The position numbers and the translations under genes are program-made. Shown here in pieces: positions 54,606-62,976 of a stretch of 64,000 nucleotides of DNA; the first letter of the stretch is position 1, and every line of letters starts with the position of its first letter. The notes beneath the pieces were generated by a model. The model saw only the letters and a program-made list of their open reading frames with translations. It searched no databases and was not told where the DNA came from. The stretch is from Aliiglaciecola lipolytica (GTDB taxonomy: Bacteria; Pseudomonadota; Gammaproteobacteria; Enterobacterales; Alteromonadaceae): positions 94,674 through 158,673 of the forward strand of contig NZ_JAHKPT010000021.1 in NCBI RefSeq assembly GCF_018860635.1, read 5' to 3'.

Positions 54606-55574
54606 TTACTTTTTGTTCGCTTTATCTTGTTCCATCAATTTCAATTCCAACCTTCTAATTTTCTCTAGGCTTTGTTCTATCAATTGACGATTAAAATTAA
54701 TAAGGTCAGCTAACAATGCAATCAAAAAAGTAATAATACCTAAAATTGACAAGGTGCCGCCAAGAATGAGTGATTGTATATGTCCACTGCCATCACCGGT
54801 AAAGTAAAAATATAAAAATCGTACGATAGGAATAAAACCCAGAATGGATAGGGTTAACGCTATAAAAAAGAACACTTTTAGTGGCTGGTACATGGTGTAC
54901 ATGCGCACAATAGTTGTTAGTTGACGTTCAATAAATTTAGGTATGCTGGTAAAGAGTCTTGATTCCCGCGTTTTTTCGTTTGTGTCAACAGGTACGGATG
55001 TCACTGCCATGTGTTTTTTGCCAGCTTGGATTAAGGCTTCAATGGTGTAGCTGAAAGGCGATACAATATTTAACTGCAGAGCGGCTTCTCGGCTATAGGC
55101 TCGGAACCCACTTACTGCATCGGGTACATCTACTCCAGAAAGTTGACGCACTACAAAACTGCCAAGTCGCTGTAAAAATTTCTTTAATCCGGAAAAGTGG
55201 TCAATTTGTCCAGTGCGACGATCCCCCACTACAACATCTGCTTTATGATCGAGTATCGGCTGGATCAGTTTAGGTATGTCCCATCCCGCATATTGGTTGT
55301 CGCCGTCGGTATTAACAATAATATCGGCTCCCAATTTAAGACATTCATCGATACCTTTACGAAAGGTGCGGGCTAATCCTCTGTTATTCTTATTAATAAC
55401 GATATGATCTACGCCAAGTTCTTTGGCAACTTCGATGGTTCGATCTTTGGAACCATCATCAATAATCATAATTTCTACCTGATCAATTCCCTCAATCGTT
55501 TTGGGAATATCATTGAATGTCGCAGGCAATGTATGTTCTTCGTTGTAGCAGGGAATTTGTACTATTAGTTTCAA
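54606..55574 (-). CDS. GT2 polyprenyl-phosphate sugar transferase (DPM1/GtrB-like)
   Basis: 322 aa. The catalytic GT-A domain has LIVQIPCYNEEHTLPATF, IMIIDDGSKDRT and the DXD in VNTDGDNQYAGWDIPKLI, followed by VVVGDRRTG and SGFRAYSREAALQL. Two C-terminal membrane helices follow (about 236-258 VFFFIALTLSILGFIPIV and 270-292), then a basic/coiled tail. This is the layout of enzymes that load a sugar onto undecaprenyl phosphate for periplasmic GT-C transferases, so it may feed the GT-C enzyme at 45789. That pairing is inference. Confidence 0.88.
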   Translation of the reverse strand: MKLIVQIPCYNEEHTLPATFNDIPKTIEGIDQVEIMIIDDGSKDRTIEVAKELGVDHIVINKNNRGLARTFRKGIDECLKLGADIIVNTDGDNQYAGWDIPKLIQPILDHKADVVVGDRRTGQIDHFSGLKKFLQRLGSFVVRQLSGVDVPDAVSGFRAYSREAALQLNIVSPFSYTIEALIQAGKKHMAVTSVPVDTNEKTRESRLFTSIPKFIERQLTTIVRMYTMYQPLKVFFFIALTLSILGFIPIVRFLYFYFTGDGSGHIQSLILGGTLSILGIITFLIALLADLINFNRQLIEQSLEKIRRLELKLMEQDKANKK

Positions 55575-55633
55575 CGTATATTCCTAATACTAAGTGTAAA
55601 TGTCACCACAGGTGAGTTGCATTTAAACGTCAG

Positions 55634-56587
55634 CTATTTAATTCGTTTTAAAAACGTGTCGCGAAAAGGTTTATTGTACGTAAAGTGTTTCAAAAGCAAA
55701 ACAATTCCGGAGAGTTTAAGCCTTTTCAGCATAGATTGTAAGTTGCCAATATACGCATTTCGATTGTCGAAAAGCATTTCTACAACTCTTAGGCGATTAG
55801 ACTCTGTCATCGCAATATTCTGCAGTAAAAAATAGCGATAATTAATTTCATCGAATAACCGTTTGCTTAAATGGGCACTGCACCAAGCTGCACCAGAAAA
55901 CAAATTGATCCCTTCACCGCAGTGAGTGGTTATTTTATTTGTAAAACTAATACCATCAGTATTGCGTGTAATATCAAGCCACATTAGATAATCTTCACCA
56001 GCAAATTGAAAATCTGTTTTAAAACGACAATCTTTGTGTTTCTTGATGTCATAAATCACTGATGAAGCGCCAATTACGTTGGCAGTGGTTATCTGGCGAA
56101 CAATATCACCTTTATAAGTATGATTGTATTCATTGTCTAACGGAGGATGTTCACTTGGTGTTATGTATCCTGCGCGCTCAAAAGCGCCAACGGTTTGGCC
56201 AATATGTGTGAAGTTATTAAAGTGGAAATCACTTCCAGATCTTAAAGCCTCCAAAGCAAGTTCTAGATGATCTGGTAACCAAACATCATCGGGGTCAAGC
56301 AAAGCAACATACTTTACTTCAGCCGATACCGCATCGATACCCGCGTTTCGAGCTGACGCAACGCCACCGTTTGGCTTTTCAATCAACTGAATTTTTTCGA
56401 GCAATGGTTGATTGTTGTTTAGTTGCTCAATTTCCTCTCGCGCACCGATGGGGGAACCATCATCTACAACAATAACTTTATCAATTTGCGAAAATGCACT
56501 TTGCTGCGCAACGCTAAGCAATGCTTTCTCAAGTAGGCCCATGCTTCGTTGATAAAATGGAATAATTACGGAAACTGAGTTTTTCAT
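55634..56587 (-). CDS. Glycosyltransferase, family 2
   Basis: A 317-aa GT-A enzyme. SVSVIIPFYQRSMGLLEKAL, KVIVVDDGSPIGAREEIEQ and the metal-binding YVALLDPDDVWLPDHLELAL are clear. FAGEDYLMWLDITRNTDG gives the catalytic ED. The C-terminal region is basic and helical. 11 bp after the FemAB/GNAT-like gene, in the same operon. Confidence 0.91.
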   Translation of the reverse strand: MKNSVSVIIPFYQRSMGLLEKALLSVAQQSAFSQIDKVIVVDDGSPIGAREEIEQLNNNQPLLEKIQLIEKPNGGVASARNAGIDAVSAEVKYVALLDPDDVWLPDHLELALEALRSGSDFHFNNFTHIGQTVGAFERAGYITPSEHPPLDNEYNHTYKGDIVRQITTANVIGASSVIYDIKKHKDCRFKTDFQFAGEDYLMWLDITRNTDGISFTNKITTHCGEGINLFSGAAWCSAHLSKRLFDEINYRYFLLQNIAMTESNRLRVVEMLFDNRNAYIGNLQSMLKRLKLSGIVLLLKHFTYNKPFRDTFLKRIK

Positions 56588-56597
56588 AATCTTATAA

Positions 56598-57620
56598 TTA
56601 CTTTTTCACTTGTTTTAATAGTTTTATGGCCGTTTTAACCAATTTGTTGGGGAAATAGGTTATGTGTTCTATTTCCCTTAACGTTGAATCTAGTCGCTTA
56701 TGCCATTCCATCGCTTTACCGTAAAACTCTATGTTATTGATTCCTTCGAGTTCTCTTTGTTGAGAATAATGCTTTATCATTTCAATTTTAAGCATCAGCG
56801 CGGGAGATTGTTTATTAAATTGTTCGTTATAGGTGGTTTTTAAAATAATTAAACAGTCATCTTGCTGAATACATAAATCCACAGCGACTATTTCTTCATT
56901 AATTAAATAATACCAACAACATGCTTTACCTTGCTCTGCCAAATTACTTAATGCTTGTTGATAGAATTTTCCTTGCGTATTGTCAGGCGATATAGCTGTA
57001 CCTTCTTCGCCTTTCCAGCCGTTACTTTCCAGCTCACCATACTTGATTATAGCTTGCTTAACCTCCGCTGGCTTAGTTACTTTTTGCCAAGATAATGTAT
57101 CTTCGGCACGGGCTGCGCGATTAATCACTTTGTTGTAGTTCTGCCGCATATTTTTTCCAAGTGATTGAAAATACTTGTCAAAATCTTCAGGAATGGGGCG
57201 ATTACCCGAAGTGATATAAGGCATGAGTTCAAAATCATCTGCAGGTGTGAACTGGGTGTATTTGGAATCCATCTGTAGCATATCTAACATTGCTACTTTA
57301 CCTGGTAGGGCAGAGCATAATGATTTCATCAGATCACTACTAACGTGCTGTTCACGATGTAAAAACAACCCTAATGGGCATTGCGAGGGCATGGCTGTAG
57401 CCCATCGTCCTTTGCCTAAGGCTTTAAAAAATCCGGCGAGTTGCAATTCATCGTTTTGGTAAGCAACTACTAGTTTTTCGCTTCCATCAAAAAAGTGGGT
57501 AATTAGCCCATTGACGAAGTCAGGTTCAAAAAACGCTAGATTCATGGTTTTACGATTTAGATCTTCCCAAGCTTGTTGATGGGTAGAAAATTCAGAACAA
57601 CTTAAAACTGACCAATTCAT
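56598..57620 (-). CDS. FemAB/BioF2-like acyl- or aminoacyltransferase
   Basis: A protein of about 340 aa with the GNAT_acetyltransf_6 (BioF2-like) pattern. FEPDFVNGLITHFFDGSEKLVVAYQND is in the N-terminal lobe; MRQNYNKVINRAARAED is the signature strand-helix. NGWKGEEGTAI, CCWYYLINEEIVAVDLCIQQDD and NIEFYGKAMEWHKRLDSTLREI mark the catalytic lobe. It probably acylates or aminoacylates an amino sugar of the second glycan. ATG 57620 has AGGA 6 nt upstream, so the frame to 57659 is not used. It follows the DegT-like gene. Confidence 0.85.
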   Translation of the reverse strand: MNWSVLSCSEFSTHQQAWEDLNRKTMNLAFFEPDFVNGLITHFFDGSEKLVVAYQNDELQLAGFFKALGKGRWATAMPSQCPLGLFLHREQHVSSDLMKSLCSALPGKVAMLDMLQMDSKYTQFTPADDFELMPYITSGNRPIPEDFDKYFQSLGKNMRQNYNKVINRAARAEDTLSWQKVTKPAEVKQAIIKYGELESNGWKGEEGTAISPDNTQGKFYQQALSNLAEQGKACCWYYLINEEIVAVDLCIQQDDCLIILKTTYNEQFNKQSPALMLKIEMIKHYSQQRELEGINNIEFYGKAMEWHKRLDSTLREIEHITYFPNKLVKTAIKLLKQVKK

Positions 57621-57627
57621 AACTATC

Positions 57628-58773
57628 CTAGGGGCGCAATTGATTGAAAGTGTCGACAATGAAATTTAGCTGTCGGTTGGAAAGTTGCTGATGACATGGC
57701 ACTTGTATAAGTCTCGAGCGGTAATCTTGACTTATTTTACAATCACTAATCGCAACTTCTTCCCACCTAAGTATTTGTATGCCTTTTTTACGTAAATCAA
57801 AAAAGTACTTTTCATCTTGCAGCAAAAAAGGAATAACGTAAGGAATATCTTCATCATTCAATTGCTTGAATAACGCATTGCCTACCTCGGGATTATCAAT
57901 GTTTTTTACAATGAATTCGAAATTTTCACGTCTTTGCTTGCGTATATGCTTTAAATTACTGTGACAGAATATGGTTTTAGTGTGACGGTAACTCGCAGAT
58001 GCTAAGTCAATTGGTTGAAAATAACGTAAGTGAGCATCCTCTTCGGCTGGATCCGAGATTTGAGGGACTTGTTCTGGTTTAGATTGGTTAACTAGGCTTT
58101 TTACTTTGGCAAGCATTTGCGGGATCCCGACAATGAATGCGCAAGCTTTAGCTTCTTCTGACCAGCCGACATGAGTTAATTTTGCTTCATATTTATCTTT
58201 TAGATATAAAGCTCCACCATCTATTGTGGGCAATATTTTGTTGATGCTGCAGATACTAGCGCTAACATCCGGCACTCGTTTACCTGAATCTGCGAAATGG
58301 TCGACAAATCTAAATAAGGAATGGGCACAATCTTCTATTATTTCTACCGACTGAGTATGTAAAAATTGAATTACTTCATCGTTATTCTGACCAAATCCAA
58401 AATATCTCACTACCACACAGTGGGTAATATCTCCTTTTGCCATTGCTTGCTCTAAAACGGCGATATCGACAGATAAATCAGCCTGTACTGGATAAAATCG
58501 GATTTCGTAGCCTAACCAGATGAAAGGTTCAACTAACGCAGGGCAGTGATAAGCAGGAATGAGAATGACATTATTTACATTTTCCTTTCTTAACGCAGTT
58601 CCTGCTATACCTATTGCGCCGCGGCCATTTCGGGTAAATGTGGTTTCCCTTACATCCCCTTGAGTGTGTTGCGCCAAATCTAAATCGCTCAATCTAAATT
58701 TAGGAGTGGCTGTAACGCTGGGGGCCGGAAATTGACTTGCATCGGCAAGGGGTTTTAAAAATTTTACTGCCAT
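57628..58773 (-). CDS. DegT/DnrJ/EryC1-like PLP-dependent enzyme
   Basis: A 381-aa fold-type I PLP enzyme. RNGRGAIGIAGTAL is the phosphate-binding region, ILIPAYHCPALVEPFIWLGYEIRFYP the typical DegT block and VEIIEDCAHSL the PLP-ring Asp. SICSINKILPTIDGGALYL contains the Schiff-base Lys (in INKILPT, a divergent form of the usual SFxxxK). It may aminate a keto-sugar to make an amino sugar for the second glycan, which would supply the acceptor for the acyltransferase encoded next. First gene of the minus-strand run. Confidence 0.82.
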   Translation of the reverse strand: MAVKFLKPLADASQFPAPSVTATPKFRLSDLDLAQHTQGDVRETTFTRNGRGAIGIAGTALRKENVNNVILIPAYHCPALVEPFIWLGYEIRFYPVQADLSVDIAVLEQAMAKGDITHCVVVRYFGFGQNNDEVIQFLHTQSVEIIEDCAHSLFRFVDHFADSGKRVPDVSASICSINKILPTIDGGALYLKDKYEAKLTHVGWSEEAKACAFIVGIPQMLAKVKSLVNQSKPEQVPQISDPAEEDAHLRYFQPIDLASASYRHTKTIFCHSNLKHIRKQRRENFEFIVKNIDNPEVGNALFKQLNDEDIPYVIPFLLQDEKYFFDLRKKGIQILRWEEVAISDCKISQDYRSRLIQVPCHQQLSNRQLNFIVDTFNQLRP

Positions 58774-58916
58774 GTGATTCCGCTAAACTGTGCCTGATAT
58801 AGTTTTTCTTCATGAAAAACTGAGAATTCCTAGGCTTATGCTAAGGTATGTTTGGCTAAATTGCTATATTGTTGCTTCAGTTAACTAAAAAGTGATAATA
58901 AAGTAGAATTATCAGA

Positions 58917-58943
58917 GCGATGCTAATACTGTTTTAGCATCGC
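58917..58943. promoter_or_regulatory. 10-bp inverted repeat in a divergent promoter region
   Basis: A perfect repeat, GCGATGCTAA (58917-58926) and TTAGCATCGC (58934-58943), 7-nt loop, in the 239-bp gap between the DegT-like gene (-) and hydrolase 2 (+). GC-rich for this gap. It could be an operator or a short attenuator hairpin; only CTTTT follows, so it is not a strong terminator. Confidence 0.45.
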
Positions 58944-59012
58944 CGATGTCTTTTCAAATCTAATGAGATATTATTATCTTCCTTAAAAAACATGTACCTA
59001 TAGGAAGCAAAT

Positions 59013-59804
59013 GTGATTAAAGGTTATTTCCTACCTAGTGCCGAAGGTAACTTGTTTGTCAGCCAATATGGGCAAACAAATCCGCAAAAGACAATTTTAC
59101 TGCTTCCATCTATTTTCGAAGAGCTAAATCTAAGTAGAGCAATAGTTGCAAAGCAAGCTTTGTTTTTAGCCAAACAAGGCTACAGCGTCTTTGCGCTGGA
59201 CTACCTTGGAACGGGTGACAGTGAAAAAGAAATCGAGCAAGTCAATGCTGCTATTTGGCGAGAAAATATCATTTGTGTCGCGCAGTGGCTGAAATCCTTA
59301 GGTATCGAAAATATTACTCTTTGGGGGCTACGTTTCGGTGGATTGTTGGCATTAAGAGAGCTACAGACCATTAACCAAATTTTGCCAGTGAAAGATGTCC
59401 TATTGTGGAAACCTGTTACTAAAGGTAAGCAGTTTATGACGCAATTCTTACGTTTAAAACAAGCAAACTCAATGATGCAGGGAGAGCAAAAAGTCAATTG
59501 GCGTGAGCGCATAATGTCGGGTGTTAATGTTGAGGTGGCAGGTTATGAAATTAGCTCAGACCTACTTGCTTCTATCGACAACCTTGAAGTATCTAAATCG
59601 TTAAATTTACCCTGCCCAGTCACATGGTTTGAGTTGGCAAGTGCCTCAATTACCCCTGCAGTTAATATTCAGACTAAAGAGTGGGATCAACAATTTCTTA
59701 AAATTGTTTGTTTTGAAGGCTCAGCTTTTTGGCAAATTCCAGAAATATTCGAGCAGAGTCAATTGCATCAACCCACACTAAATGCGTTACAGGGAGAATT
59801 ATGA
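59013..59804 (+). CDS. Exosortase A system-associated hydrolase 2 (alpha/beta fold)
   Basis: A 263-aa alpha/beta-hydrolase-like protein of the TIGR03101 type. LLLPSIFEELNLSRAIVAKQA and YSVFALDYLGTGDSEKE are family blocks. The nucleophile elbow reads LWGLRFGGLLAL, so the usual Ser (G-x-S-x-G) is Arg, as in other members of this subfamily. It therefore may not be a classical esterase. Its 4-bp overlap (ATGA) with hydrolase 1 suggests that the two proteins work together, possibly as a pair. GTG or ATG context: the GTG at 59013 has TAGGAAGC upstream. Confidence 0.88.
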   Translation: MIKGYFLPSAEGNLFVSQYGQTNPQKTILLLPSIFEELNLSRAIVAKQALFLAKQGYSVFALDYLGTGDSEKEIEQVNAAIWRENIICVAQWLKSLGIENITLWGLRFGGLLALRELQTINQILPVKDVLLWKPVTKGKQFMTQFLRLKQANSMMQGEQKVNWRERIMSGVNVEVAGYEISSDLLASIDNLEVSKSLNLPCPVTWFELASASITPAVNIQTKEWDQQFLKIVCFEGSAFWQIPEIFEQSQLHQPTLNALQGEL

Positions 59805-60652
59805 TGACGCCTGATAGTATTGAGTCAGCTGTGGTTTTTAATAGTGGTGAAGCTCAATTAATGGGGATTTTGCATAAGCCTTCTACCCCTTTGAAAACCG
59901 CAGTACTTATAGTCGTCGGAGGCCCTCAGTATCGTGTTGGCAGCCATCGACAATTTGTGCAACTTTCCCGGGCGTTAGCCAAAGCAAACATTGCTTCGTT
60001 GAGATTTGACTACACTGGAATGGGCGACAGCGAAGGTGATAAAAAGTCTTTTGATGAGATTAACGAAGATATTAAAGCTGCATGTGATCATATGTGTGCT
60101 CAGCTTGGTATAGAATCTATTGTGATTTGGGGACTTTGTGATGCAGCATCGGCTGCTATGATTTATGCGCCACAAGACAGCCGTATTAAAGGCTTGTTTT
60201 TGCTAAACCCATGGTTAAGAAGTGACGCTGCAATGGGCAAAACAATGTTGAAATATTATTATGTACAAAGGTTACTTTCAAAAGAGTTTTGGTTGAAACT
60301 GATTCGTGGAAAAGTGAATGTGGCTAGCAGTCTTGGAGATGCAAAAGGTTTTGTTAGCGACAGTGTTTCGAGTCAAGATAATCAACAACAAAGTTATCAA
60401 GCTCAAATGCAAAAGGGCCTACAAACATTTACAGGTAAAGTTTGTTTAGTATTGAGTGGAGTTGATTTGACAGCAAAAGAGTTTGAACAACAGACGCTTA
60501 ATAATAAGGCATGGAAAAAATTAAACAGCAGTGATACCACTGTTCATCGTATCTCAAAAGCCGATCATACTTTTTCAAGTAAAGAGTTTAAACAACAAGT
60601 CGAAAATTACACCGTTGAATTTGTTGAAAAAAACGAATTTTCTTGTGTTTAG
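59801..60652 (+). CDS. Exosortase A system-associated hydrolase 1 (alpha/beta fold)
   Basis: A 283-aa alpha/beta-hydrolase of the TIGR03100 type. VLIVVGGPQYRVGSHRQFVQLSRAL is the family signature, with SLRFDYTGMGDSEGD after it. The nucleophile elbow is IWGLCDAASAA, with Cys in place of Ser. HTFSS near the end is a possible catalytic His. ATG at 59801 follows GGGAG and overlaps the previous stop; the upstream extension to 59729 lies inside hydrolase 2. The substrate is unknown, but the gene pair is usually found with exosortase A loci. Confidence 0.89.
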   Translation: MMTPDSIESAVVFNSGEAQLMGILHKPSTPLKTAVLIVVGGPQYRVGSHRQFVQLSRALAKANIASLRFDYTGMGDSEGDKKSFDEINEDIKAACDHMCAQLGIESIVIWGLCDAASAAMIYAPQDSRIKGLFLLNPWLRSDAAMGKTMLKYYYVQRLLSKEFWLKLIRGKVNVASSLGDAKGFVSDSVSSQDNQQQSYQAQMQKGLQTFTGKVCLVLSGVDLTAKEFEQQTLNNKAWKKLNSSDTTVHRISKADHTFSSKEFKQQVENYTVEFVEKNEFSCV

Positions 60653-60745
60653 TCGAAGGGCGCTTTTAATATAGTTAAATTAAAGGCGCGCAGTTAGAAC
60701 CTACTTCTAAAAACTGTTAGGTTTATAAATTTTATAGGATTGAAT
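60653..60745. promoter_or_regulatory. Spacer with hairpin before the dehydrogenase-cytochrome gene
   Basis: A near-perfect 11-bp inverted repeat, GCGCTTTTAAT (60660-60670) and ATTAAAGGCGC (60679-60689), 8-nt loop, just after the hydrolase 1 stop. It is likely a terminator-type or stability hairpin, though no T tract follows. It separates the hydrolase pair from the next gene. Confidence 0.4.
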
Positions 60746-62863
60746 GTGTCAAACACTAGTCGTCAATATTTTATTTTAAGCACACTTATACAGCTTATTT
60801 TAATTGCTCTCACAGTATCTCTAAGTTTTAGCTTTACCAAAACTTTTGAGATTATTCCAGATAGCATATTACATCTCCCCGATGTATACGTGAGTCACGC
60901 TGATATGCTGCAAATTGTAAAGATTTTTGTGATTACCTATGCAATCCAAATTGGTCTAGCATTTTGGCGTAATGGTAGTAGTGCTTTTTCAAGCGCTAAA
61001 CGTTTCGCAAATGAGTACATCTGGTTTTTATATGCTTACACAACAGCGTCGCTGTATTTGTTCCTCGCGACAACAATCAATTATGATCCGCAGTTAATCG
61101 CAGCTATTGGCTTGTTCGCAACGCTGTTTTATCTACTGGCATTCGTAGTGATGCAGAGCTTGTTGTTTAGTGGTTCAATTTTAGGCAGCTTAGGAAGTGG
61201 TATTGCGGCCACATTTAGGCGTGTTTTTAGCGTAACTGGTATATTGGCATTGATTTACTTCCTCGTTCCACTGGGAATGGGCAAAGCGTTTACATCCGAT
61301 CGCGATATTGCAAATGCTATTACTCAAGTCCGTATTTGGTTTAACCCAGTGGAGACATCTGATTGGGGATTCAAAAATTACTTACCTAAGCTCAAATTTG
61401 CACAACCTGTGTTGGTACGTGAAGGTCCGGAAAATGACGGTACTGTTTACGTGTTAGAAAGAGGCGGAAAAATCAAAAAAATAGCCAATGCCGATGGAGA
61501 TGACGCGCAGATAGTTGTTGATGTTTCAGAATTCATGGGTGAAGTAGAAATGGAAAATGGTGCGATTGGCTTTGATTTTCACCCAAAATTTGCCGATTCA
61601 ACTGCGCCTAAACCATTCATTTATCTTTATTACACCGACACTCGGGAAGATAATATACAACATAATCGTATTTCTCGTTTCGAAATCACGTCGCAAGATG
61701 CCGTGGTGAATACTGCTTCGGAAACTATTTTATTCGATTTGATTCGCAACGATTCAGGCTTCCACAATGGTGGCTCTATGGAATTTGGCGCAGATGGATT
61801 TCTGTATATTGGTTTAGGTGAAGGTGTACATCCGCCCGAAGCGACCACATCCTCTGAAGTGCTGCGCTCTGGTATTTTACGTATTGATGTTGACATGGAT
61901 CCTGAAAAGAGCAATCCAATTGATGCACCTATGCAATATGGGACAGTTCAGAATTACTATATTCCTAAAGATAATCCGTTTTGGGATAATGACAACATAC
62001 GTAACGAATATTATGCGTTAGGCCTACGTAATCCGTTTCGGTTCAAGTTCGACCCGCTGACAAATGACCTTTGGCTAGGTGATGTAGGTTCAACTATTTG
62101 GGAAGAAGTAAACAAAATTGAAGCCGGTAAACATTATCAATTCCCGGTAATTGAAGGGCGCAGTGAAAGTGGTGTTAAAGCTTGGGAAACCCTCGATATC
62201 CCACAACAAGGCCCAGTTTATACATACGAGCACAATGCTTATGACAGAGCCGTTATTGGCGGAATTGTAAATCGTTCTGATATGTACCCAAAATTGAAAG
62301 ACAAATATGTTTTTGCGGATAATTATTCGGCGAAAGTATTTGTGATGGATTCAGATAAACCGCAAGTAGAAAGTGTTGAATTGATTGCTAGGGCAAATCA
62401 ATATGCGCAACGCGGAATAAGCTCGGTGGTGCAGCTAAGTGGCGGAGAAATTTTAGTTACAACATTAGGAGCCGCATCCGAGCCAAGTGGTGAAGTATTG
62501 CAACTGGTTCACGCAGATCAAGCCAACGTTTTTAGAGAAGAAGTTGATAATACGCCAGAAGGATATGATCAAAATGCGACCGCCGGATTGTTTGCGGTTA
62601 ACTGTGCTCGCTGTCACGGTGTCAAAGGCGATGGTAAAGGGCCTGATGCAGCCTTGTTAGGTGTTCCAATGCCCGATTTTACTTCGCCTTTATATCACCA
62701 CAATACGGATACTACAGCTATAAAATCGATAATTGTGGAAGGCGGCGCTGCGGTAGGAAAAAGTCCATTAATGCCACCTTGGGGCGGATTTTTGAAGCCT
62801 AAAGAAATCGATCATTTGGTGACCTACTTAGAGTCTTTACCTGATCAGCACCATCAACATTAA
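60746..62863 (+). CDS. Membrane-anchored glucose/sorbosone dehydrogenase-like protein fused to cytochrome c
   Basis: About 705 aa in three parts. The first 190 residues hold five membrane helices (for example FILSTLIQLILIALTVSLSF, IVKIFVITYAIQIGLAF, LIAAIGLFATLFYLLAFVV). Then comes a GSDH-type PQQ-dependent beta-propeller (about 220-590: GTVYVLERGGKIKKI, GAIGFDFHPKF, FHNGGSMEFGADGFLYIGLGEG, LGLRNPFRFKFDP, LWLGDVGSTIWEEVN). Last is a class I cytochrome c with NCARCHG (Cys 620, Cys 623, His 624) and a Met ligand in SPLMPPWGG. It should oxidise a sugar or aldose-like substrate in the periplasm and pass electrons to its own haem. GTG at 60746 has AGGA upstream. Confidence 0.87.
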   Translation: MSNTSRQYFILSTLIQLILIALTVSLSFSFTKTFEIIPDSILHLPDVYVSHADMLQIVKIFVITYAIQIGLAFWRNGSSAFSSAKRFANEYIWFLYAYTTASLYLFLATTINYDPQLIAAIGLFATLFYLLAFVVMQSLLFSGSILGSLGSGIAATFRRVFSVTGILALIYFLVPLGMGKAFTSDRDIANAITQVRIWFNPVETSDWGFKNYLPKLKFAQPVLVREGPENDGTVYVLERGGKIKKIANADGDDAQIVVDVSEFMGEVEMENGAIGFDFHPKFADSTAPKPFIYLYYTDTREDNIQHNRISRFEITSQDAVVNTASETILFDLIRNDSGFHNGGSMEFGADGFLYIGLGEGVHPPEATTSSEVLRSGILRIDVDMDPEKSNPIDAPMQYGTVQNYYIPKDNPFWDNDNIRNEYYALGLRNPFRFKFDPLTNDLWLGDVGSTIWEEVNKIEAGKHYQFPVIEGRSESGVKAWETLDIPQQGPVYTYEHNAYDRAVIGGIVNRSDMYPKLKDKYVFADNYSAKVFVMDSDKPQVESVELIARANQYAQRGISSVVQLSGGEILVTTLGAASEPSGEVLQLVHADQANVFREEVDNTPEGYDQNATAGLFAVNCARCHGVKGDGKGPDAALLGVPMPDFTSPLYHHNTDTTAIKSIIVEGGAAVGKSPLMPPWGGFLKPKEIDHLVTYLESLPDQHHQH

Positions 62864-62902
62864 GTGCCATTGACCCGTCATAGTATGGGCATAAGTGAGA
62901 AT

Positions 62903-62936
62903 AAAAAGCCCCTGTTAAACAGGGGCTTTTTGATTT
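62903..62936. terminator. Bidirectional intrinsic terminator
   Basis: A perfect 13-bp stem, AAAAAGCCCCTGT (62903-62915) and ACAGGGGCTTTTT (62919-62931), with a 3-nt loop and A/T runs on both sides. It lies between the convergent dehydrogenase-cytochrome gene and fghA and can stop transcripts from both. Confidence 0.93.
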
Positions 62937-62976
62937 ATTAAGTGCGTGTGTAGATGTTCAACATAATTCGTTTTCG

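Noticed and set aside
44955-58773. Glycan module as a phage or integrative element
   Set aside because: No integrase, transposase, tRNA target or attachment repeat is visible; base composition looks similar by eye.
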